From positions 1 to 12,429 of the forward strand of contig PPGL01000106.1 in assembly GCA_003173915.1 (NCBI GenBank): a DNA stretch of 12,429 nucleotides. The letters run 5' to 3'. Source of the stretch: Candidatus Levyibacteriota bacterium. GTDB taxonomy: Bacteria > Patescibacteria > Microgenomatia > Levybacterales > UBA12049. This document shows, one piece after another, positions 7,393 to 12,429 of this stretch; position 1 is the stretch's first letter; the number at the start of each line of letters is the position of its first letter. The notes beneath the pieces were generated by a model. The model saw only the letters and a list, made by a program, of their open reading frames with translations, was not told the origin of the DNA and made no database searches. The translations under genes were made by a program, and so were the position numbers.

Positions 7393-7414
7393 GAATTATG
7401 AATCAAGAATTATG
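7393..7414. repeat. Short direct repeat in A/T-rich spacer
   Basis: GAATTATG occurs at 7393-7400 and 7407-7414, within an A/T-rich stretch between tRNA-Asp and the palindromic element before polX. It resembles degenerate intergenic filler. Otherwise 7379-7483 holds nothing I can name. Confidence 0.3.
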
Positions 7415-7483
7415 CATTAGGGTCAGTCAATTTTATCAAATTCTTGTCTTTGGAGCAACAATTGTGTTATTCTAAACTCACTT

Positions 7484-7547
7484 TGTCATCCTGGCTTGTC
7501 CAGGATCCTATTAGGATTCTGGCTGCACTTCGTTTACCAGAATGACA
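7484..7547. repeat. 64-bp palindromic element immediately upstream of polX
   Basis: The ends are inverted copies: TGTCATCCTGG at 7484-7494 and CCAGAATGACA at 7537-7547 (10 of 11 pair). Inside, CCAGGATCCTA (7500-7510) and TAGGATTCTGG (7512-7522) form a second near-perfect hairpin. The element ends 7 bases before the polX ATG and would form most of the visible 5' leader. Its left boundary CTTTGTCATCC (7481-7491) recurs exactly at the left end of the element inside murT (11648-11658), so the two belong to one repeat family. It has no reading frame of its own. Confidence 0.7.
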
Positions 7548-7554
7548 CTTAAAA

Positions 7555-9327
7555 ATGACTAATCATGAAATTGCCAAACTTTTCCGCCATGTTGCCGCTG
7601 CGTTTGCTATAAAAGACGAAAAAAAACATTACTTCCAAATTGTAGCCTATCAAAAGGCTGCTGACGCAATTGAAAATGCAACGTCTCAGGTCTTTGATTT
7701 AGTGAAAGAAGATAAGTTAGAAGAAATTCCAGGAATTGGAACAACTATCAAACAACGTCTTGAGGAACTTGTTAAAACGGGAAAAGTAGCTCATTTTGAA
7801 TCTGTTTTGAAAGAAGTTCCAGAAGCAATGTTTCCACTTCTTGATGTTCCATCATTTGGTCCAAAGAAAGCGTACAAATTGGTTACTGCATTCAAACTTA
7901 CTAATCCAAATACAGTCATTACTGATATAGAAAAAATTGCAAAAGAAGGGAAGATAGCCTCACTTGAGGGATTTGGAGAAAAATCTCAGTCAGATATTCT
8001 TCGCGCAATTGAAGAATTTGATCGGGGAGCTGGAAAAACAACTCGCATGCTCTTGCCATTTGCAACAGAAGTTGCAGAAAAAGTTGTTGCATATCTTAAG
8101 AAAAATCCTGCTGTTAAAGAAGCTGTGCCACTTGGTTCGCTTCGGAGAAAAAAACCAACAGTTGGGGATGTTGATATTGCTGTTGCAACAGATGATCCAA
8201 AAGCTGTTTTAGAACATTTTGTTTTGTACCCTTATAGAGATAGAGTTATTGAGAAGGGTCCAAACACGAGTTCTATTTTAACTTCAGGTGGACAGCAAGT
8301 AGATTTAATGACAATGCCAGTTGCGAGTTTTGGTTCGCTTTTACAACATTTTACTGGTAGCAAACAACACAATATTCGTTTAAGAGATCTTGCTTTACGT
8401 AAGGGTTTATCCCTTTCAGAATATGGCATTAAAAAAGTTGGCGAACCAGATAGTAAGAAAAAACCATACAAAACAGAGTCTGAGTTTTATGGAGCTCTCG
8501 GATTGGACTGGATAACTCCAGAGCTGCGTGAAGATACTGGGGAAATAGAACGCGCTCTCAAACACGATCTGCCAAAGCTTGTAAACCTTGAAGATATAAA
8601 AGGAGATTTACATATTCATTCAAGTTTTCCAATAGAGCCAAGTCATGACATGGGAGTAAGTTCTATGGAAGACATGTTAATACGAGCAAAAGAATTGGGG
8701 TATGAATATTTAGGTTTTTCCGAACACAACCCAAGTGTAAACAAACATACCAAACAACAAATGTACTCACTGCTTGAAAAGAAAAAAGAAAAAATTGAAC
8801 AATTAAATTCAAGTAAAAAATTTATTCGATCAATAAATTTACTCGAAATAGACATCTTGCCCAGTGGAGAATTGGCAATTGATGATAAATCACTTGACTT
8901 ACTTGATGGAGCAATTGTTTCTGTTCACAGTTCTTTTAGTATGAATAAAAAAGAAATGACAGAAAGAGTTTTGCATGGACTTTCTCATCCAAAAGCCAAA
9001 ATTCTTGCCCATCCAACTGGAAGACTTATAAATGAGCGAAACGGATATGAGTTGGATTTTGAAAAAATATTTGCATTTTGTTTGGAGCACAATAAAGCTC
9101 TAGAAATTAACGCATGGCCGGAAAGAACAGATTTGCCAGATTCTCTTATTCGCCAAGCAATTTCTGCAGGAGTAAAAATGGTTATTGATACAGATAGTCA
9201 TGCTGTAACCCACATGGATGCAATGCGATATGGAATTTGGAATGCAAGACGAGGATGGGCAGAAAAACATGATATTTTAAATACTCTGGAGTATAATAAG
9301 TTTGTAGAATGGTTAACTAAAGCGTAA
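7555..9327 (+). CDS. polX: DNA polymerase X / PHP family protein (PolX)
   Basis: Bacterial PolX combines a gap-filling X-family polymerase with a PHP phosphoesterase, which in characterised members gives 3'-5' exonuclease and AP-endonuclease activity. The role is base-excision type DNA repair in the cytoplasm. At 590 residues it is of normal length (about 570). An N-terminal helical 8-kDa-like domain holds helix-hairpin-helix motifs near 57-62 (IPGIGT), 98-103 (VPSFGP) and 138-143 (EGFGEK). The polymerase palm has GSLRR at 194-198, with catalytic Asp205 and Asp207 (GDVDIAV) and Asp250 (QQVDLM). The PHP domain has DLHIHSSF at 351-358, SEHNPS at 389-394, LEIDIL at 430-435, VSVHSSF at 455-461, HPTGR at 486-490 and DTDSHA at 545-550. 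All key metal ligands appear intact. The ATG at 7555 fits the family N-terminus (EIAKLFRHVA...). No Shine-Dalgarno site is seen, and a palindromic element ends 7 bases upstream. Confidence 0.95.
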   Translation: MTNHEIAKLFRHVAAAFAIKDEKKHYFQIVAYQKAADAIENATSQVFDLVKEDKLEEIPGIGTTIKQRLEELVKTGKVAHFESVLKEVPEAMFPLLDVPSFGPKKAYKLVTAFKLTNPNTVITDIEKIAKEGKIASLEGFGEKSQSDILRAIEEFDRGAGKTTRMLLPFATEVAEKVVAYLKKNPAVKEAVPLGSLRRKKPTVGDVDIAVATDDPKAVLEHFVLYPYRDRVIEKGPNTSSILTSGGQQVDLMTMPVASFGSLLQHFTGSKQHNIRLRDLALRKGLSLSEYGIKKVGEPDSKKKPYKTESEFYGALGLDWITPELREDTGEIERALKHDLPKLVNLEDIKGDLHIHSSFPIEPSHDMGVSSMEDMLIRAKELGYEYLGFSEHNPSVNKHTKQQMYSLLEKKKEKIEQLNSSKKFIRSINLLEIDILPSGELAIDDKSLDLLDGAIVSVHSSFSMNKKEMTERVLHGLSHPKAKILAHPTGRLINERNGYELDFEKIFAFCLEHNKALEINAWPERTDLPDSLIRQAISAGVKMVIDTDSHAVTHMDAMRYGIWNARRGWAEKHDILNTLEYNKFVEWLTKA

Positions 9328-9350
9328 AGGGTAAGGCGTCAAGCGTAAAG
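9320..9350 (+). repeat. AAGCGTAAAG direct repeat around the polX stop
   Basis: AAGCGTAAAG occurs at 9320-9329, containing the polX stop codon, and at 9341-9350, joined by the related GGGTAAGGCGTC. The same ten bases recur at 9936-9945 across the last codons of lemA, where they encode part of its ordinary C-terminus. The first two look like short intergenic filler; the third may be chance. Confidence 0.4.
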
Positions 9351-9395
9351 TTTGAAGATCTAGATTATCTCTTTTTATTTAGAGTTTATTTTTAA

Positions 9396-9405
9396 AAGGG
9401 GGTGA
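9396..9405 (+). promoter_or_regulatory. Strong Shine-Dalgarno site of lemA
   Basis: AAGGGGGTGA matches the anti-Shine-Dalgarno complement AAGGAGGTGA at 9 of 10 positions and ends 6 bases before the ATG at 9412. It is the only strong ribosome-binding site in the window. It fixes the lemA start and suggests lemA is translated at a higher rate than its neighbours. Confidence 0.75.
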
Positions 9406-9411
9406 GTACGT

Positions 9412-9951
9412 ATGTGGATTTTAGTTATAATTGTTCTTGTTGTTCTATTTGTATGGTTATCATACAACGGACTCATTACTGCAAAATTTAGAATTGGCGA
9501 AGCATTTTCCCAAATTGATGTGCAACTAAAGCGTCGTGCTGATCTTATCCCAAATCTTGTTGAAACAGTAAAAGGGTATGCAAAGCACGAAAAACAACTT
9601 TTGGAAGATGTAACAAAAGCTCGAACAAGTCTTATGTCAGCATCTGGAGCAGAAGCAAAAGCGAAAGCCAATAGCGAGCTTGCAGAGACATTAAAATCTA
9701 TTTTTGCTGTTGCCGAAAATTATCCTAACTTAAAAGCAAACGAGAATTTTTTATCGTTACAGGAAGAATTGTCTGATACAGAAAATAAAATTGCTTACGC
9801 TAGACAATTTTATAACACAACAGTGATGGACTATAACACCAAACTGGGTGTCTTTCCGACAATGATATTTGCACAAATGCTTGGGTTTAAGCCAGCGGAA
9901 TTTTTTGCAGCAACAGAAGACGAGAAAAAACCGGTAAGCGTAAAGTTTTAA
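9412..9951 (+). CDS. lemA: LemA family membrane protein
   Basis: LemA proteins are small membrane-anchored helical-bundle proteins of unsettled function, often found next to HtpX or other envelope genes. This 179-residue copy has one N-terminal membrane segment (about 1-18). The typical LemA core follows: FSQIDVQLKRRADLIPNLVE at 33-52, VKGYAKHEK at 54-62, NLKANENFLSLQEELSDTE near 106-124, and a YARQFYNTTVMDYN segment with FPTMIFAQMLGFKP in the last third. Length and motifs are normal, and the main part should lie outside the membrane as a coiled four-helix bundle. A strong Shine-Dalgarno site precedes the ATG. htpX begins 157 bases downstream, separated by a nested inverted repeat. The pairing with HtpX suggests shared work in membrane protein quality control; that is inference from neighbourhood. 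Confidence 0.94.
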   Translation: MWILVIIVLVVLFVWLSYNGLITAKFRIGEAFSQIDVQLKRRADLIPNLVETVKGYAKHEKQLLEDVTKARTSLMSASGAEAKAKANSELAETLKSIFAVAENYPNLKANENFLSLQEELSDTENKIAYARQFYNTTVMDYNTKLGVFPTMIFAQMLGFKPAEFFAATEDEKKPVSVKF

Positions 9952-9963
9952 TGATTTGCATCT

Positions 9964-10092
9964 CGTGCGTTTCACAATTTTTAGAGACGTTCAGCGACCA
10001 ATTTCACTCAATGAAAGTCGCTTGACAAACGTAACCATTTTTAAAGAAAGTGCACAAGCGACTTTCAATGCTCTAAAAACTGAAAACGCACG
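9964..10092. repeat. Nested inverted repeat between lemA and htpX
   Basis: The outer arms are 9964-9986 (begins CGTGCGTTT, ends TTTTTAGAG) and 10071-10092 (begins CTCTAAAAA, ends AACGCACG), pairing along nearly all their length. The inner arms TGAAAGTCGCTTG (10012-10024) and CAAGCGACTTTCA (10055-10067) are perfect 13-base complements. A competing hairpin joins AGCGAC (9993-9998) with GTCGCT (10017-10022), so the 5' inner arm has two alternative partners. TGCATC flanks the structure on both sides (9957-9962 and 10096-10101). It could be a MITE-like insertion, an RNA switch in the lemA-htpX transcript, or a processing signal. Transposase sequence is absent. Confidence 0.7.
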
Positions 10093-10105
10093 TGCTGCAT
10101 CATAA
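9965..10105 (+). CDS. Possible 46-residue small ORF inside the inverted repeat (doubtful)
   Basis: From a GTG at 9965 a frame runs 46 codons to TAA at 10103-10105, three bases before the htpX ATG. The product would be basic-to-neutral and helical in its second half (for example SAQATFNALKTENARAAS). No Shine-Dalgarno site is visible and no family is recognised. The opposite strand also has an open frame through the same palindrome, so openness may come from the repeat itself. Treat as hypothetical. Confidence 0.15.
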   Translation: MRFTIFRDVQRPISLNESRLTNVTIFKESAQATFNALKTENARAAS

Positions 10106-10108
10106 TCT

Positions 10109-11011
10109 ATGAATATATATTCTACGATCAGTGCTAATAAATGGAAAACATGGCTTATCATGTTTTTATTTATTGTATTTATTACAACAGTAGGATTTGT
10201 TTTTGGGAGAGCGCTTGGATATGGATGGTCTTATGCGGTTTTTGCACTTATTTTTGCAGTAATTACCAGTTTTGGAAGTTATTTCTTTTCTGATAAATTA
10301 GTACTCGCAACAACAGGTGCACAAAAAATTGAAGAAAAAGACAATCCACAACTTTATCACATTGTAGAAAATTTAGCGATTGGAGATGGGATTCCAACAC
10401 CTACAATTTATATTCTTAACGATCCTTCGCCAAATGCTTTTGCAACAGGAAGAAGTCCAAAGCATGCAGTTGTTTGTGTGACAAGTGGACTTTTAGAAAG
10501 ACTTAATAAAGCCGAACTAGAAGGCGTATTGGCACACGAGCTTTCTCATGTTAAAAATTTTGACACAAGACTTATGGGAATTGTTGCAATTTTAGTTGGG
10601 TTTGTCGCAATTATGGCAAATATGTTTATGAATTCTTTATGGTGGGGTGGAAGACGAAATGATAATGAGCGGGATGGTGGAAATTTGCAATATATTTTTC
10701 TTCTTTTGGGAATTGTTTTTGCAATTCTTTCTCCAATTGCAGCAACACTTATTCAACTTGCAATTTCTCGGAAACGAGAATATTTAGCTGATGCATCAGG
10801 AGCATTACTCACTCGTTATCCAGAAGGACTTGCAAGTGCACTGGAAAAAATAGCAAAAGATCCACGACCAGTAAGAAGCGCAAGTAACGCGACAGCTCAC
10901 TTATTTATTACAAATCCATTTAAGGGAAAAGAAGCAGCAACATGGTTTGCTTCGCTTTTTGATACGCATCCCCCGATTGAAGATAGAATACGTATATTAA
11001 GGTCAATGTAG
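10109..11011 (+). CDS. htpX: HtpX, membrane zinc metalloprotease (M48B)
   Basis: HtpX is an inner-membrane zinc endopeptidase that degrades misfolded or damaged membrane proteins in concert with FtsH-type quality control. The 300-residue length is typical. Membrane segments lie at about 13-33, 39-60, 155-177 and 195-218. The metal site is HELSH at 143-147 with Glu144 catalytic and His143/His147 as ligands; the third ligand is Glu224 in REYLAD. Other family features are NDPSPNAFATGRSP at 104-117, HVKNFDT at 147-153 and the C-terminal LFDTHPPIEDRIRIL at 283-297. All catalytic residues are present. The start (MNIYSTISANKWKTWL) matches the usual HtpX N-terminus. No Shine-Dalgarno site is seen, so translation may depend on the upstream structured region or on lemA. 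Same strand and order as lemA, so probably one operon. Confidence 0.96.
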   Translation: MNIYSTISANKWKTWLIMFLFIVFITTVGFVFGRALGYGWSYAVFALIFAVITSFGSYFFSDKLVLATTGAQKIEEKDNPQLYHIVENLAIGDGIPTPTIYILNDPSPNAFATGRSPKHAVVCVTSGLLERLNKAELEGVLAHELSHVKNFDTRLMGIVAILVGFVAIMANMFMNSLWWGGRRNDNERDGGNLQYIFLLLGIVFAILSPIAATLIQLAISRKREYLADASGALLTRYPEGLASALEKIAKDPRPVRSASNATAHLFITNPFKGKEAATWFASLFDTHPPIEDRIRILRSM

Positions 11012-11073
11012 TAAGTAGCAGGTAGTATGTAGCAAGTGTTCGTAAGATTAAATACTTACATACTACTTACTAC
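11008..11073. repeat. GTAG-rich inverted repeat after htpX
   Basis: GTAGTAAGTAG (11008-11018, overlapping the htpX stop) is exactly complementary to CTACTTACTAC at 11063-11073. A second copy, GTAGTATGTA (11022-11031), is complementary to TACATACTAC (11057-11066), so two foldings compete. The region is built from repeated GTAGYA-like units. It may end the htpX transcript or be a repeat insertion; no clean T-run follows directly. Confidence 0.6.
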
Positions 11074-11100
11074 ATGCTACAATTTCTTCAGTAGATTTTT

Positions 11101-12429
11101 ATGAATATCCCACTTATCTTAATTGGAAAAGTAGTTATTTTGCTGAGTCGTTTGTTAAATAAAGGTAACGGATCGACTTGGCCTGGGCATATTGCGCTTT
11201 CTGTTCAGAAAAATTTTCTACAACAAGTTATGCAAAGAAATCCTCAGTTAAAGGTTATTTTTATTGTCGGAACAAATGGCAAAACAACAACTGGGAAAAT
11301 GATAACAACGATTTTGGAAAAAGATGGGAAAAAAGTTTTTCAAAATACTTCAGGAGCAAATTTACTCAATGGTGTTGCATCAAGTTTTATTCAAAAGAGT
11401 TCGTTTGTTGGTTTGCTTTCAGAGGAGTATGCAATATTTGAAATTGATGAAAATACCCTGCCGTTGGTAATAGAGCAAATCACTCCTTTCGCAGTTATTG
11501 GACTAAATTTATTTCGTGACCAGCTTGATAGGTATGGGGAGTTGGATAGTATCGCAAAAAAATGGAAAGTTGCACTTAAACAGTTTCCAGAGAGTTCGTA
11601 TGTTATTCTTAACGCAGATGATCCTCAGATGGCATACTTGGGATTATCTTTGTCATCCCGAGCACAGTCGAGGGATCTTCCTCAAAAGAGTTCAAAAGCA
11701 CAGATGAGTGAGATTCACCCCAAGGGTACTATCTTCTACGAAGGGGTGTATCCGCGCGCTTCGCTTGGTCGAAATGACAATATATACTACTTTGGATTAC
11801 CTCTTAAGGAAATGAAAGAAAAAGAATTGCAGCATGGGGCAGATTCTATCTATTGCCCAAATTGTAACTCTAGGTTGGCCTATAGCGAAATTAGTTTTTC
11901 TCATTTAGGATTGTGGAAATGCTTATCGTGCAAGTTACAACGGCCTGATACACTGATTAAAGATTTTTCTTCGCCACTACCTGGTTTGTACAATTCGTAT
12001 AATACATCAGCTGCTCTGACATTTGCTCAACTTGTCGGTATTTCAAAGAAAGATGCTGAGAAGAGTTTGGCAGGACTGACTCCTGCTTTTGGAAGACAGG
12101 AAAAAATTTTATTTAACGAAAAACACGTGCAACTTTTGCTTGCAAAAAATCCGACAAGTTTTAATGAGTCAATGCGAACTGTTGTTGAAATGGGAGGGAA
12201 GCATATATTGCTTGTTCTAAATGATCGGATTCCAGACGGACGGGATGTAAGTTGGATTTGGGACATCAGTTTGGAAGCATACATTGATCGGTTTAAAAAG
12301 ATTCTGATTAGCGGAGATCGTGTTTATGATATGGGTTTGAGAGTTCAGTATTCTACTAATTTTCAATTTGAAATTTTCAATTTTCAATTAACTTCTAAAT
12401 CAAAAATTCAAAATGACAAAATACATATG
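11101..12429 (+). CDS. murT: MurT, Mur-ligase-like subunit of lipid II isoglutaminyl synthase (3' end cut by window edge)
   Basis: MurT with the glutaminase GatD amidates the D-Glu of lipid II to D-isoglutamine. 443 codons are visible and the frame is open at the edge. Seen: an N-terminal segment typical of the family (LLSRLLNKGNGSTWPGHIAL at 14-33), the ATP-binding GTNGKTTTGKM at 57-67, FRDQLDRYGE at 138-147, NADDP at 172-176, and a four-cysteine zinc ribbon (Cys252, Cys255, Cys274, Cys277). NSYNTSAALTF lies at 298-308, and the C-terminal NDRIPDGRDVSWIWD at 374-388 contains the Asp region that completes the GatD active site in known complexes. Residues about 184-226 are foreign: they come from a palindromic repeat inserted in frame between NADDPQMAYLG and IYYFG. 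A second repeat-like stretch encodes residues about 421 to the edge. An in-frame TAG at 11092-11094 makes ATG 11101 the first possible start. No Shine-Dalgarno site is visible. gatD is expected downstream. Confidence 0.9.
   Translation, partial: MNIPLILIGKVVILLSRLLNKGNGSTWPGHIALSVQKNFLQQVMQRNPQLKVIFIVGTNGKTTTGKMITTILEKDGKKVFQNTSGANLLNGVASSFIQKSSFVGLLSEEYAIFEIDENTLPLVIEQITPFAVIGLNLFRDQLDRYGELDSIAKKWKVALKQFPESSYVILNADDPQMAYLGLSLSSRAQSRDLPQKSSKAQMSEIHPKGTIFYEGVYPRASLGRNDNIYYFGLPLKEMKEKELQHGADSIYCPNCNSRLAYSEISFSHLGLWKCLSCKLQRPDTLIKDFSSPLPGLYNSYNTSAALTFAQLVGISKKDAEKSLAGLTPAFGRQEKILFNEKHVQLLLAKNPTSFNESMRTVVEMGGKHILLVLNDRIPDGRDVSWIWDISLEAYIDRFKKILISGDRVYDMGLRVQYSTNFQFEIFNFQLTSKSKIQNDKIHM
11651..11779. 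repeat. 129-bp palindromic element inserted in frame in murT
   Basis: The left end TGTCATCCCGA (11651-11661) and the right end TCGAAATGACA (11769-11779) are inverted copies (9 of 11). An inner stem CACCCC (11716-11721)/GGGGTG (11743-11748) lies within. Its length, 129 bases, is exactly 43 codons and it contains no stop in the murT frame, so murT reads through it. The left boundary CTTTGTCATCC is identical over 11 bases to that of the element before polX. No transposase is encoded. Confidence 0.72.
12361..12390. repeat. A/T-rich TTTTCAA repeat in the 3' part of murT
   Basis: TTTCAA/TTGAAA (12361-12373) forms a small palindrome, followed by two tandem TTTTCAA units (12374-12380, 12381-12387) and A/T-rich sequence to the window edge. 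It stays in the murT frame (FQFEIFNFQL) but does not look like MurT C-terminal sequence. The window ends before it is clear whether the normal C-terminus resumes. Confidence 0.45.

Noticed and set aside
7379..7480. Promoter for tRNA-Asp on the minus strand (TTGATA or TTGACT with CATAAT boxes)
   Set aside because: No pair has acceptable spacing together with good boxes and a suitable distance to the tRNA, so no call was made.
9951..10025. 24-codon ORF starting in the TAATG overlap with the lemA stop
   Set aside because: Too short, no ribosome-binding site, and it runs into the inverted repeat with no recognisable product. The overlap alone is weak evidence.
1..12429. CRISPR array, integrase, transposase or toxin-antitoxin pair
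   Set aside because: I looked for evenly spaced direct repeats with unique spacers and for motifs of these proteins and saw none. The repeats found are isolated palindromes or filler.

Overview
The window reads as an AT-rich chromosomal stretch from a small-genome bacterium. I think it is Patescibacteria (Candidate Phyla Radiation), possibly Microgenomates-like. This is inference, not a marker-gene assignment. The grounds are a MurG with a shortened N-terminal glycine loop, a MurT-type Mur ligase, few good Shine-Dalgarno sites, tightly packed genes, and short palindromic or A/T filler repeats, two of which lie inside a reading frame. TGA acts as a stop (for example at the end of mraY), so I see no sign of recoding.

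Layout. Positions 1-3178 (minus strand) hold a cell-wall/division block in the order mraY-ftsW-murG. mraY and ftsW overlap by ATGA, and murG runs off the left edge. A 116-bp divergent region (3179-3294) separates mraY from a large plus-strand gene (3295-5838). That gene encodes a membrane-anchored surface protein with a putative glycoside-hydrolase barrel, a carbohydrate-binding-like module, a Pro/Thr linker and an Ig-like domain. Then comes a minus-strand group: tRNA-Asp(GTC), a membrane-anchored protein with two LysM domains, queF and tRNA-Gly(CCC). Well-formed -35/-10 promoters are visible for the LysM gene and for tRNA-Gly. From 7484 onward everything is on the plus strand: a palindromic repeat, polX (DNA polymerase X plus PHP domain), lemA, a long nested inverted repeat, htpX, a short tandem/inverted repeat, and murT, which runs off the right edge.

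Function. Most genes concern the envelope. MraY and MurG make lipid II, FtsW-type SEDS protein polymerises it, MurT (with an expected GatD partner beyond the window) amidates it, LysM domains bind peptidoglycan, LemA/HtpX belong to membrane protein quality control, and the large anchored protein probably acts on surface or environmental polysaccharide. queF (queuosine pathway), the two tRNAs and polX are housekeeping genes.

Most unusual: a 129-bp palindromic-type element inserted in frame in murT, with a related 64-bp element just before polX; a second filler-like A/T repeat in the murT reading frame at the right edge; a 129-bp nested inverted repeat between lemA and htpX that can form alternative hairpins and also carries a 46-codon reading frame; and substitutions at usually conserved motif positions in MurG and MraY.
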